This document shows positions 1 through 7,353 of a stretch of 34,465 bases of DNA, piece after piece (within the stretch, counting starts at the first letter, position 1; every line of letters starts with the position of its first letter). The notes beneath the pieces were generated by a model, which was not told the DNA's origin, made no database searches, and saw only the letters and a program-made list of their open reading frames with translations. The stretch is from an uncultured Planctomycetota bacterium (GTDB lineage: Bacteria > Planctomycetota > Planctomycetia > Pirellulales > Thermoguttaceae). Position numbers and translations under genes: made by a program. Where the stretch lies: contig CACXSS010000048.1 in NCBI GenBank assembly GCA_902770245.1, positions 1 to 34,465 on the forward strand, read 5' to 3'.

Positions 1-40
1 GGCGTTTTTTGTTTCTTGAATCAAAACTGTTACGAAAACG

Positions 41-523
41 TCAGTCCACGCTCGGGCGGTTTGCCGGGCGGGTGGAACGTTTCATCTTTTTCATGGCGTC
101 CGCGATGATTTTTTCGTGGTCAAATGCGATGGACGGCAATTTATCGACCGGGAACCAACGGAAGTTGGCAGCGTCGTCTCCCGCTTTCGGTTTTTGCCCT
201 TTGGGAAGAAATCCCCAAAAGACGCCGGTTACCGTCCAGCCGCGAGGGTCGCGTCCCTCTTCGCCGTAGATGTCGACAAATTTTAGCTTGACGTCCGTCA
301 AGCCGGTTTCTTCCTGCAATTCTCGAGCCGCGGCTGTTGGCAGCGCTTCGTACTCGTTGACAAAGCCGCCGGGCAGCGCCCACGACCCCTTAAACGGTTC
401 GTTGCCGCGCTGAATCAAAAGAACTTCAAAGTTCGATTCTTTAGCTGGACGCAAAATGACGCAGTCTGCCGTATACCCGGGACGCGGCCAGCGATAACAG
501 TACTTCAAATCCGATTTTGCCAT
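41..523 (-). CDS. Nudix hydrolase
   Basis: Encodes 160 aa. A perfect Nudix box is visible at residues 53-75: G53, E59, then R67-E68-L69-Q70-E71-E72-T73-G74-L75, matching GX5EX7REUXEEXGU. The box coordinates the divalent metal for pyrophosphohydrolysis of nucleoside-diphosphate-linked substrates. The preceding segment (WALPGG) is also typical of the family. Length and layout fit small ADP-ribose or nucleotide-sugar pyrophosphatases, but the sequence does not settle the substrate. The ATG overlaps the stop of the upstream tat gene by one base (TGATG), so the two are probably translationally coupled. The last ~15 residues are basic and Ser/Pro-rich. The link to Tat export is positional only. Confidence 0.9.
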   Translation of the reverse strand: MAKSDLKYCYRWPRPGYTADCVILRPAKESNFEVLLIQRGNEPFKGSWALPGGFVNEYEALPTAAARELQEETGLTDVKLKFVDIYGEEGRDPRGWTVTGVFWGFLPKGQKPKAGDDAANFRWFPVDKLPSIAFDHEKIIADAMKKMKRSTRPANRPSVD

Positions 524-861
524 CAGGTCTGCTCCGATTCTGAGCTTTTAGCGTCCGATGAGGAATCGGTTTCTTCCTCATCTTCCACGAACTTGGGAGT
601 CGGTTTCTTTTTCTTCGGTTTTTTCTGAACCGCTTTATCAACGTCATTGACGGAATCGTCAATTGACTTTTTGACAGAACGAGCTTCCTCTTCCAAATCG
701 CGAGTCGCTTCGCGAAAATCGGAAGTCATTTCGCTCATGCCCTTTTTGAATTCGGAAACCGTTTTGCCGACTGACTTGGCGACTTTGGGAAGGTCTTTCC
801 CAAATAGCAACAGAGCAATAATTCCCAGAATAATCAGCTCTGGAGTTCCAATACCCATCAT
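523..861 (-). CDS. Sec-independent translocase subunit, TatA/TatB family
   Basis: Encodes 112 aa. It has a short N-terminal hydrophobic helix (about residues 6-20) containing the polar Glu in GTPEL, then the FGKDLP hinge and an amphipathic helix (KVAKSVGKTVSEFKKG), the architecture of TatA/TatB subunits of the twin-arginine translocase. The long charged, Lys-rich then Ser/Glu-rich tail (residues ~65-112) is likely disordered on the cytoplasmic side. The first of two adjacent ATGs is used here; an AGGGAG ribosome-binding site lies 9 bases upstream. It follows another TatA-like gene after 25 bases and overlaps the Nudix gene by one base. The Glu in the TM helix is TatB-like, but whether this is TatA or TatB cannot be decided from sequence alone. 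No TatC is in the window. Confidence 0.88.
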   Translation of the reverse strand: MMGIGTPELIILGIIALLLFGKDLPKVAKSVGKTVSEFKKGMSEMTSDFREATRDLEEEARSVKKSIDDSVNDVDKAVQKKPKKKKPTPKFVEDEEETDSSSDAKSSESEQT

Positions 862-886
862 GAGATTATCTCCCTGTCAGGAAAAA

Positions 887-1129
887 TTACTCTTCGTCTT
901 CTTCCTCGTCGTCTTCCTGCTTTACCTTCTTTTTAGACTTCTTTTTGGGAAGCTCTTCTTCATCTTCGTCATCGTCGTCTTCTTCGCCGGCTTTGACGCC
1001 TTTTTTGAACTCGGTAATGCCTTTGCCCAACGATTTGGCAACGTCAGGAATGCGGTTGCCAAACAGAAGCAGGATAATAACCAGCAAAATAACCATTTGC
1101 CACGGACCAGGCGCAAAAAACGCTAACAT
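887..1129 (-). CDS. tatA: Sec-independent translocase protein TatA-like
   Basis: Encodes 80 aa. It has an N-terminal TM helix (about residues 9-23, with Gln11 in its N-terminal part), the FGNRIP hinge and an amphipathic helix (DVAKSLGKGITEFKKG), all hallmarks of TatA, the pore-forming or membrane-thinning subunit of the twin-arginine translocase. The C-terminus is extreme: about 30 residues of almost only Asp, Glu and Lys. A GAGG ribosome-binding site precedes the ATG at a good distance. It is the first gene of a three-gene minus-strand cluster with its own promoter at 1250-1277. Having two TatA/B paralogues side by side, as here, is common when one takes the TatB role. Confidence 0.88.
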   Translation of the reverse strand: MLAFFAPGPWQMVILLVIILLLFGNRIPDVAKSLGKGITEFKKGVKAGEEDDDDEDEEELPKKKSKKKVKQEDDEEEDEE

Positions 1130-1200
1130 AATTCAACCTCACATATTATAGGCAGGTAATTTTCAATGCAATCTCTCCGCAAACCCGAAATCGCCCGGGC

Positions 1201-1220
1201 GGCAAGACGCGCGCCTTGCC
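1201..1220 (-). other. hairpin in the tat leader
   Basis: GGCAAG (1201-1206) pairs with CTTGCC (1215-1220) around a GC-rich loop. It lies in the predicted transcribed leader of tatA. No T-run follows, so it is not a simple terminator; its role is unknown. Confidence 0.4.
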
Positions 1221-1249
1221 AGGCTGGAGGAAACTACGATAATAATTAT

Positions 1250-1277
1250 ATTGTATTTAACCGATTGTATTTGTCAA
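1250..1277 (-). promoter_or_regulatory. sigma70-type promoter for the tat-nudix cluster
   Basis: Read on the minus strand: TTGACA (1277-1272), a 16-base spacer, then TACAAT (1255-1250). Predicted start near 1243 gives a leader of about 115 nt before tatA. This is inferred from consensus match only. Confidence 0.6.
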
Positions 1278-1375
1278 CCGTTTGAGCGCATTTTTTGTTA
1301 TTTTTAAGAAAAAATAATGCTCGACAACAGAACGAAAAACGAATTATACGTTATTTTTCGCCTGTTTTCTCTGTT

Positions 1376-2101
1376 TTACTCCTTCGGAGTATCGTTGAGC
1401 AAATCGTTGTTCAATAAATTTTTCTTGACAATCTTGCTGGTAAAGTCCAGTTTATGAAGCGGTTGAACAATTGACGAGGCGATATTGCGAACGTGGGATG
1501 CGTACCGTTTGAAATACCGAAACGCCAGTGCGTAGGCAACGTCGACGCGCTCATTGTCAGTTTTTTCCGCCAGGAACCAGCGAATCTGTTCGTCGCAGGC
1601 GTCCTCAATCGCCGCCGCCTGACAGATAAGCTCCGTCGCCATCTTTTCGTTCTGAGCGTCAAAAATGTGCCGGCAATTGTCAATCAAAGCCAGAATCGCA
1701 TTCTTTACCATTTCCAGCTTCCCTTTGGTAATTCCTTCCGGAACGTCCGGGGCGGAAACGGTCAGGTCGTAAACGTTTTTGGCAATGTCGCCTAATCGTT
1801 CCCCGTCTTTGACGATGCTCATCATAATCAGACATTGATCAAAATCCGCCGTGCCGCGAACGGTCGTATGAATAACCAGTTCTTTGCGAATCGTGCGCTC
1901 TGATTTATTAATAGACTTGTCCAAAGCAAACAGCTCCGCCCGAACCGTTTCCGGGTCTGCGTAACGCAAATAGGCGTCTGCAGCAAGCTGGAATGCGCGG
2001 CGGGAGGCGTCGAGCATCTGACAAAACTGATTGCGAATGTTCTTCATGCCAACGTTCATGGACGCGGCTGACGTCGAACCGGAATATAACCACTTGAACA
2101 T
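1376..2101 (-). CDS. PhoU-like domain protein, partner of Na/Pi cotransporter
   Basis: Encodes 241 aa, predicted all-helical. The segment MMSIVKDGERLGDIAKNVYDL carries the E-R-x-x-D/N pattern of PhoU three-helix bundles, and a second, more degenerate copy sits near the C-terminus (YFKRYASHVRNIASSIV). PhoU-type proteins bind metals and modulate phosphate uptake and signalling. The ATG at 2101 is chosen over longer in-frame extensions because GGAGGG lies 8 bases upstream. It starts 22 bases after the Na/Pi cotransporter stop, so the two probably form an operon in which this protein gates or senses the transporter. It also resembles the PhoU domain that some transporters carry fused at their C-terminus. 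Confidence 0.82.
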   Translation of the reverse strand: MFKWLYSGSTSAASMNVGMKNIRNQFCQMLDASRRAFQLAADAYLRYADPETVRAELFALDKSINKSERTIRKELVIHTTVRGTADFDQCLIMMSIVKDGERLGDIAKNVYDLTVSAPDVPEGITKGKLEMVKNAILALIDNCRHIFDAQNEKMATELICQAAAIEDACDEQIRWFLAEKTDNERVDVAYALAFRYFKRYASHVRNIASSIVQPLHKLDFTSKIVKKNLLNNDLLNDTPKE

Positions 2102-2123
2102 TTTCGTAACCCTCCAGGAAAAA

Positions 2124-3287
2124 TTAGTGTCTGAAAAGCAGGAATCCCAAACCGGGTAAAATGAAGTACAGCATGGCAATCCAGACGATAACGTACATGC
2201 GTTTTCGCGTTAAAATCACGCTCAGACGACGCGCCAGGAAAACCGGAAACCGCATTTGCGGAATCGGGTAGAATAAAACCACGCCGGTGATGTTGAACAG
2301 GGAATGAGCAAACGCCAACGCCAATCCCAACTGTCCGGTGGGCGAATCCAAAAACGCCGTTGCCGCCAGAATCGCGGTAATGGTCGTCCCAACTTTCGCG
2401 CCGATAACAATAGGATAAATCGTCTGTAAGGACAGAACGCCCGCCGCTACCAGCGGCACAAGCAGCGACGTTGTAATTCCTGACGATTGGATTAGCATCG
2501 TTACAACAATGCCAACCAGAAGACCGATGTATCCATTTTGGGACAACGCGCGGTTGAGCCAGTCTTCAATCTTGTCTGCCATGAGAGCTTTCATGTTTTT
2601 GGTTATGTAAACCAACGAAAAAATCATGACAATCAGACCGCAAACCGCCATTAACGTTGCTGTTACAGTTGGGCTTAATCCCATCAGGCACAAATCCCGA
2701 ATTCCCTTTGCCGGCGCGTCAACTGCACAGGAAATCGGGTTGAATCCTGGCGAGTTTCCCGCTGCGGACACTGGAACCAGCGACGCCAAAAACGTCGCCG
2801 TTTTGGACAGATATCCAAAACTCATTTCCATCGTATAGCATATCAAAACCGTCAGGATGTTAAACGTATCCAGAATCAACGACGCCGAGTACGCGCGGGT
2901 AAACACTCGCCGCTTGCCGCCGATATGCGTCAACGAAACAATCGTACACGTCAGCGCCGCGCCGATATTTGACCCCATCGCAATCGGAATCGCCTCCTGA
3001 AGCGGGATAACGTCTGTCGCAACCATCGCCACCGCCAAACTGGTCGTTGCTGACGAGCTTTGCATCAGCGCCGTCAGGATAATTCCTAAACACAGCCCCG
3101 TAAACGGATTTTCCAGCTGAGAAGCAAGAGTCGTCAAAATGTCTTTATCGCAACTTGTATAAACAGTTGCCGCCGTACCAAACAGCTTTACCGCAACGAG
3201 AAATAAATATACAAGAAAGACGAACAGGAACAGTCGAGCAATCAGCCTGACTTTTCGGTAAAAGGCGTCATTTTGAGATAGAGTCAT
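2124..3287 (-). CDS. Na+/phosphate cotransporter family protein
   Basis: Encodes 387 aa with many hydrophobic segments. The two family signature repeats are visible: QSSSATTSLAV (residues 76-86) followed by GSNIGAALT, and QSSGITTSLLVPLV (267-280) followed by GAKVGTTIT. Such inverted QSS repeats form the substrate and Na+ site in the SLC34/NptA family. A late AHSLFNITG motif is also typical. It lacks the C-terminal PhoU domain found in some bacterial members; that function appears to be supplied by the adjacent gene. The ATG at 3287 has only a weak GAGCGG upstream. It is expected to sit in the inner membrane and import phosphate. Confidence 0.9.
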   Translation of the reverse strand: MTLSQNDAFYRKVRLIARLFLFVFLVYLFLVAVKLFGTAATVYTSCDKDILTTLASQLENPFTGLCLGIILTALMQSSSATTSLAVAMVATDVIPLQEAIPIAMGSNIGAALTCTIVSLTHIGGKRRVFTRAYSASLILDTFNILTVLICYTMEMSFGYLSKTATFLASLVPVSAAGNSPGFNPISCAVDAPAKGIRDLCLMGLSPTVTATLMAVCGLIVMIFSLVYITKNMKALMADKIEDWLNRALSQNGYIGLLVGIVVTMLIQSSGITTSLLVPLVAAGVLSLQTIYPIVIGAKVGTTITAILAATAFLDSPTGQLGLALAFAHSLFNITGVVLFYPIPQMRFPVFLARRLSVILTRKRMYVIVWIAMLYFILPGLGFLLFRH

Positions 3288-3355
3288 AATCGCCGCTCTG
3301 ATTTCGTGATAAATCAGTGAGAATTCCTTAAAACGCTCCCAATAAATCTGTCTGT

Positions 3356-3383
3356 ATTATCAACAATTCACGAATTTCGTCAA
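3356..3383 (-). promoter_or_regulatory. promoter for the Na/Pi cotransporter-PhoU operon
   Basis: Minus strand: TTGACG (3383-3378), 16-base spacer, GATAAT (3361-3356). It lies 70-95 bases upstream of the cotransporter ATG. It is divergent from the GTPase promoter about 90 bases away. No PHO-box-like direct repeat was recognised. Confidence 0.55.
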
Positions 3384-3471
3384 GGGGGGAACAATTAAAG
3401 AATCGTCAATCGTTATTGAGGAACATTCAAATCCTGTTTGTTCCCTATAGAAAAATAAATATTGAAAGTCC

Positions 3472-3499
3472 TTGACAAGACAATTAATTTTGTTAAAAT
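3472..3499 (+). promoter_or_regulatory. promoter for the paired-GTPase module
   Basis: Consensus TTGACA (3472-3477), 16-base spacer, TAAAAT (3494-3499). The predicted start near 3506 gives a leader of about 130 nt before the ATG at 3637. This placement also argues against the longer upstream in-frame start, which would lie inside the -35 box. Confidence 0.6.
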
Positions 3500-3636
3500 T
3501 TTTAAAAGATGAGTTATATTGTTTTTCCCTTAAAGATAAGACCGCGCTCATTTTTTTACAAAATCTTCTGTTTTGTAACTCGAAAGGCGCTTTATCCTTA
3601 GATGTCTTGACCACTGGAATTATCGTCAAGCGCACA

Positions 3637-5424
3637 ATGTCAAATCCCAAAATTGCCGTTATCGGACTGGAAGCTTCAGGAAAAACCGTTTTGATGAGCG
3701 TTTTAGCAAAAAAACTGTCTCAGACGGTTCATCAGGGATATTTCCTGGACCCCAAAGGCGTCGCATCAATCAAGTATGTCGAAGGGGTTTGGCAGACGCT
3801 TCAAAATCTGGACTGGCCGGCGTCAACTCCACCGGGAGAAATGTTTAATCTACAGTGGAAGCTGCGAGTCTCTCCTGAATTTTCGGGAGACGGTAAAACA
3901 TACGAAGCTGAGTTGCATTTGCTTGACGCTGCTGGGCAGGATATGCGTCAACTGTTTGCTTTTGACGCTATCGAAGACATTCCGCAATATCTCCGCCCAC
4001 TTGCAGAATACTGCATCCAGGCGGACATTCTTTTAATCGCGCTAAATATCAAAGATTTTGTTGGTAAGTCTGTCGATTCAATGCGTCGCATAGAAAATCA
4101 GGCTACCATTAAAGCCGCCCTGGATATGCTGGAGAAATCAAACCAGCATGTCGCGATTCTCTTTACACAGATGGATCAGTACAAACCGTATATAGAAAAA
4201 ATTGGCGGTTTGGAAAACTTCTGCCGACTAAAACTTCCATATATTTATAATGCGTACGTTGTCAATTCATCCAATTCTTTAATCAGCGTAGCGGCAGTCA
4301 ATGAAACTGTCGTCGTCCAAAAAGAAGACGGAAAACTGGTTCGCGTTCCAAAACCAAATTTCTCTTCGCTTGGTTTGGACGACGTTTGCAAGTGGCTGTC
4401 TAAACAGGTCATTGAAGTTTCAAATCGCAAGTCGGAAAAAGAGAACGATGAAAACAAAACGCTGAATCAATCGGCGGAAGCTCAGAATAATCAATCGGTT
4501 TCCAGTTTCCCAACCAAAAAATGTCCATTCTGCAGCGAAACCATACCATTCAATTCGTCGATATGTCAATATTGCGGCAGCGAGCTTGAATCGCTCCCTC
4601 CGCCTTTGCCAAGCGCCGTTGTTCATTTTGCAAATCCTGGACAATGCGTTCCCGTTCCTCCGCCAGCGCCCAATGCGACAGGGTCAGTTCCTGTACCGCC
4701 GCCTGTAACAAATTCAACAACACCCGTTCCTGTACCGCCGCCTGTAACAAACTCAACAATACCCGTTCCCGTTCCGCCGCCCATGCCGGCGCCTTCAGAA
4801 AGCGAGTCCGACAACGACAGCGAGACTGTTTATACGGGGGATGCCGCTTATCAATATGTTATTACAGAATTCATTAAACAGAATCCGATTGAAAGGAAAT
4901 GGCTTTCTTTTTACCCCAATATTACTGATGAAATCCTGGGGTATTGCGGTTTTCCTTTGGAAGACGGAGAGGTTCCACTTATCGCCATTGGACCAAAACC
5001 CTGGTTTGGGATAAAAAAGTGTTGGACGTCGTTACTCATAACAAATCGGCACGTTCATTATCGAGCTGTAAATTACTACGGTTTTAGAGATATTTTTTAT
5101 AAACGAAAGACCGAGTCTCTTCGTTGGGACGATATTTCTAAACTGGATTTTGATTACGCCTATTACAATTACAAGGGCGGTTACATGGGATCTCCATTCT
5201 ATATCAATGGAGATCTTAAAGGAATGATTTATATAGTAGAACTTAATTGGCTCCTTATACTTCCTATCCCCTGTGTAGACGACGCCGTAATTGATTGGTT
5301 CCAAGGACTGTTTGAATGTCTTGCTGAAACGGAATTGATTCAATATGCCCCTGGCGAGGCTGAGTACCCAAACGCTGGCGGCGTTTTCAGAGGCTGGTTA
5401 GGGAGAATCCTTAGTCGCTTTTAG
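3637..5424 (+). CDS. Ras-like GTPase / zinc ribbon / PH-like domain protein
   Basis: Encodes 595 aa from the ATG at 3637, chosen because the start domain then matches the paralogue at 5535 exactly; no clear Shine-Dalgarno site is seen. Domains: P-loop GTPase (residues 1-265) with G1 GLEASGKT (10-17), G3 DAAGQ (97-101) including the Ras-type catalytic Gln, and a G4-like TQMD (177-180); a four-Cys zinc ribbon (C296, C299, C310, C313); a Pro-rich linker with repeated VPVPPPVTNST units (~337-385); a C-terminal globular domain (~403-570) with alternating beta strands that looks like a bacterial PH-like/GRAM fold (SLLITNRHVHYRA, then LRWDDISKLDF). No TM segment, so it is probably cytosolic and recruited to membranes or partners. 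The P-loop is preceded by a hydrophobic strand (IAVI) and the WPxSTPPGE stretch resembles the switch region of bacterial DO-GTPase2-type proteins (from memory). Function is unknown. Confidence 0.85.
   Translation: MSNPKIAVIGLEASGKTVLMSVLAKKLSQTVHQGYFLDPKGVASIKYVEGVWQTLQNLDWPASTPPGEMFNLQWKLRVSPEFSGDGKTYEAELHLLDAAGQDMRQLFAFDAIEDIPQYLRPLAEYCIQADILLIALNIKDFVGKSVDSMRRIENQATIKAALDMLEKSNQHVAILFTQMDQYKPYIEKIGGLENFCRLKLPYIYNAYVVNSSNSLISVAAVNETVVVQKEDGKLVRVPKPNFSSLGLDDVCKWLSKQVIEVSNRKSEKENDENKTLNQSAEAQNNQSVSSFPTKKCPFCSETIPFNSSICQYCGSELESLPPPLPSAVVHFANPGQCVPVPPPAPNATGSVPVPPPVTNSTTPVPVPPPVTNSTIPVPVPPPMPAPSESESDNDSETVYTGDAAYQYVITEFIKQNPIERKWLSFYPNITDEILGYCGFPLEDGEVPLIAIGPKPWFGIKKCWTSLLITNRHVHYRAVNYYGFRDIFYKRKTESLRWDDISKLDFDYAYYNYKGGYMGSPFYINGDLKGMIYIVELNWLLILPIPCVDDAVIDWFQGLFECLAETELIQYAPGEAEYPNAGGVFRGWLGRILSRF
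4662..4775 (+). repeat. in-frame Pro/Val-rich coding repeats
   Basis: Within the GTPase gene, two near-identical units reading roughly VPVPPPVTNST, with flanking degenerate units, form a low-complexity linker between the zinc ribbon and the PH-like domain. The DNA repeat (CCTGTACCGCCGCCTGTAAC twice) suggests slippage-prone length variation. Confidence 0.7.
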
Positions 5425-5439
5425 CATGACGTCATTTGA

Positions 5440-5458
5440 ATCTTCAATTATTGAAGAT
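5440..5458 (+). other. perfect inverted repeat between the two GTPase genes
   Basis: ATCTTCAA (5440-5447), TTA loop, TTGAAGAT (5451-5458). It has no T-run, so it is not a classic terminator. It could be an operator or an RNA processing site that tunes the two paralogues separately. Confidence 0.45.
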
Positions 5459-5534
5459 ATCATCATTCCTCAAACGTAACAACCGCGCTTTTTAACTCGC
5501 CAATAAACGCTTTGAAAAACAGAAAGGATCGAAA

Positions 5535-7325
5535 ATGTCAACGCCCAAGATAGCCGTTATCGGATTAGAGGCTTCAGGAAAAACCGTTTTAATGAGCGTT
5601 TTGGCAAAAAAGCTGTCTCAGACGGTTCATCATGGATACTTTCTTGATCCCAAGGGCGTTAATACGATTAAGTATACTGAAAGCGTATGGGAAACGCTTC
5701 AACATAGCGACTGGCCTCCGTCTACGCCGCCGGGAGAAATGTTTAACTTGCGTTGGGGAATGCGCGTTACGCCGGAATTTTCCAAGGACGGCAACTCCTA
5801 TGAAGCGGAGCTTCATCTTCTTGACGCTGCTGGACAGGATATGCGTCAATTGTTTAGTTACGACAAGCAGGAAGACACCCCTGATTATCTTCGTCCTCTT
5901 GCAGATTACTGCATGCAGGCAGATATCCTGTTAATTGCTCTGAACATCATAGATTTTCTTGGCAAGACGGTTGAGCCAATGCGCCGCATTGAAAACCAGG
6001 CAACCATAAAGGCGGCATTGGATATGCTGCAGAAATCAAACCAGCACGTCGCAATTCTCTTTACTCAGATGGATCAGTACAAGCCAATTATTGATAAAGC
6101 CGGCGGTTTGGAAAGCTTCTGTAAAGCATATCTCCCGTATATCTATAACGCTTATATTGCAAATTCATGCGCTTCATTGATCAGCGTTGCTGCCGTCAAC
6201 GACACCATCGTAGTTAAAAAAGAAGATGGAAAACTGGTTCGCGCGCCCAAACCAAACTTTTCCTCTCTTGGTCTGGAAGACGTTTGCCAATGGCTGGCAG
6301 GACAAGTTGTGGAATTTTCAAAACGCAATGCAGAAGAAGCGGCTGCCGCAGAAAAAAAACGAGAGCAGGCTTTTGCGTTACAAAAACAATCTCAGTCAAG
6401 CTCTTCAACGAAAAAATGTCCATACTGCGGCGAAACCATTCTTGCAGAAGCGATTAAATGTCGTTATTGCAGAAACCTGCTGACACCTCACGCCAGCGCC
6501 GTGGCAGCCGCCGTAGCTCTGCCGCCAAGAGGAGACGTTTCTGCGTCTCATACAAGCGCTCCCTCCTATGCGCTTCATATAATCCTTGGCGTCGTTGCTC
6601 TGAGCATTATTGTTTTGGGCGGCATATTGGCAATGTTAGCTTTTTCAAATCACCGTACGTCGTCTGGTAAACCAAGCGATATGGCTGACAGACCGGGCGT
6701 TATTTCAAAGACTTATCCGGATTCACCCTCATCAGAGCCCGCAGAAACGTCAGTAACGCCGGTTATAAACAAAACAACAACCAGTCCCGCGCCTCATTAT
6801 GTTTCCAAACCCGCTCCAGCGCCGGCGACAATACCCGAACCTAAACCTGTGTACGTTCCAGAACCCAGACAGGTATACATTCCACAACCCAAGCCAGAGC
6901 CAATGCCGGAACTTACTCCTGTACGATGGGAATGCGGCTGCGATCACAGCGGAGGCGCAAACGGGTCTATACACAACACCAGAATAATTGTCGATGCATA
7001 CAACTCCGGAACCTCCGGCAATTTCGTCATTACAGCAACCATAACCGTTAATGACGTTCAATATACAAGAAGACTTCCTGTATATTTGTCACAAGGAAGA
7101 AGGAGTCAGGTTGCTCTTGACTTTTTTAACGTATGTTCGAAATACGAACCTGGCGAGGTGTTTATGAAAGGAATGGAAGAGGGCGCCAAGATGGAAGGCG
7201 AACCGGGAGAAAAACTTCTCGGGGGAGTTGTTTTGGGACTCCTTGGCGGAGCGCTCGTCGATAACATTAACGTTCCTAAAGACGTCAAACTGGTAAACAT
7301 CGCCATTCAAAGAGCAGCTGACTAA
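5535..7325 (+). CDS. Ras-like GTPase / zinc ribbon / TM protein, paralogue of upstream gene
   Basis: Encodes 596 aa with an AAGGA ribosome-binding site before the ATG. Residues 1-260 are almost the same as in the gene upstream: G1 GLEASGKT (10-17), G3 DAAGQ (97-101), TQMD (177-180). A coiled Glu/Ala/Lys stretch follows, then a zinc ribbon (C295, C298, C309, C312), one strong TM helix (~345-370), a Pro-rich linker (PEPKPVYVPEP-type units, ~418-462) and a C-terminal domain (~463-596) beginning RWECGCDHSGG, with beta-rich sequence and a Gly-rich hydrophobic tail. Topology predicts a cytosolic GTPase anchored to the membrane, with the C-terminal domain outside. It lies 110 bases after the first GTPase gene and 28 bases before the next gene. 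Not recognised as a named family. Confidence 0.85.
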   Translation: MSTPKIAVIGLEASGKTVLMSVLAKKLSQTVHHGYFLDPKGVNTIKYTESVWETLQHSDWPPSTPPGEMFNLRWGMRVTPEFSKDGNSYEAELHLLDAAGQDMRQLFSYDKQEDTPDYLRPLADYCMQADILLIALNIIDFLGKTVEPMRRIENQATIKAALDMLQKSNQHVAILFTQMDQYKPIIDKAGGLESFCKAYLPYIYNAYIANSCASLISVAAVNDTIVVKKEDGKLVRAPKPNFSSLGLEDVCQWLAGQVVEFSKRNAEEAAAAEKKREQAFALQKQSQSSSSTKKCPYCGETILAEAIKCRYCRNLLTPHASAVAAAVALPPRGDVSASHTSAPSYALHIILGVVALSIIVLGGILAMLAFSNHRTSSGKPSDMADRPGVISKTYPDSPSSEPAETSVTPVINKTTTSPAPHYVSKPAPAPATIPEPKPVYVPEPRQVYIPQPKPEPMPELTPVRWECGCDHSGGANGSIHNTRIIVDAYNSGTSGNFVITATITVNDVQYTRRLPVYLSQGRRSQVALDFFNVCSKYEPGEVFMKGMEEGAKMEGEPGEKLLGGVVLGLLGGALVDNINVPKDVKLVNIAIQRAAD

Positions 7326-7353
7326 AGCGTGTGATTTGCCAACGAAAAATATT

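Noticed and set aside
1138-1150. TATAAT just upstream of tatA as a promoter
   Set aside because: It would leave a leader of about nine bases overlapping the GAGG site and lacks a -35; the TTGACA-N16-TACAAT at 1250-1277 is better.
3472-3636. In-frame N-terminal extension of the first GTPase
   Set aside because: It starts at a TTG inside a consensus -35 box and has no counterpart in the paralogue, which begins at the matching Met.
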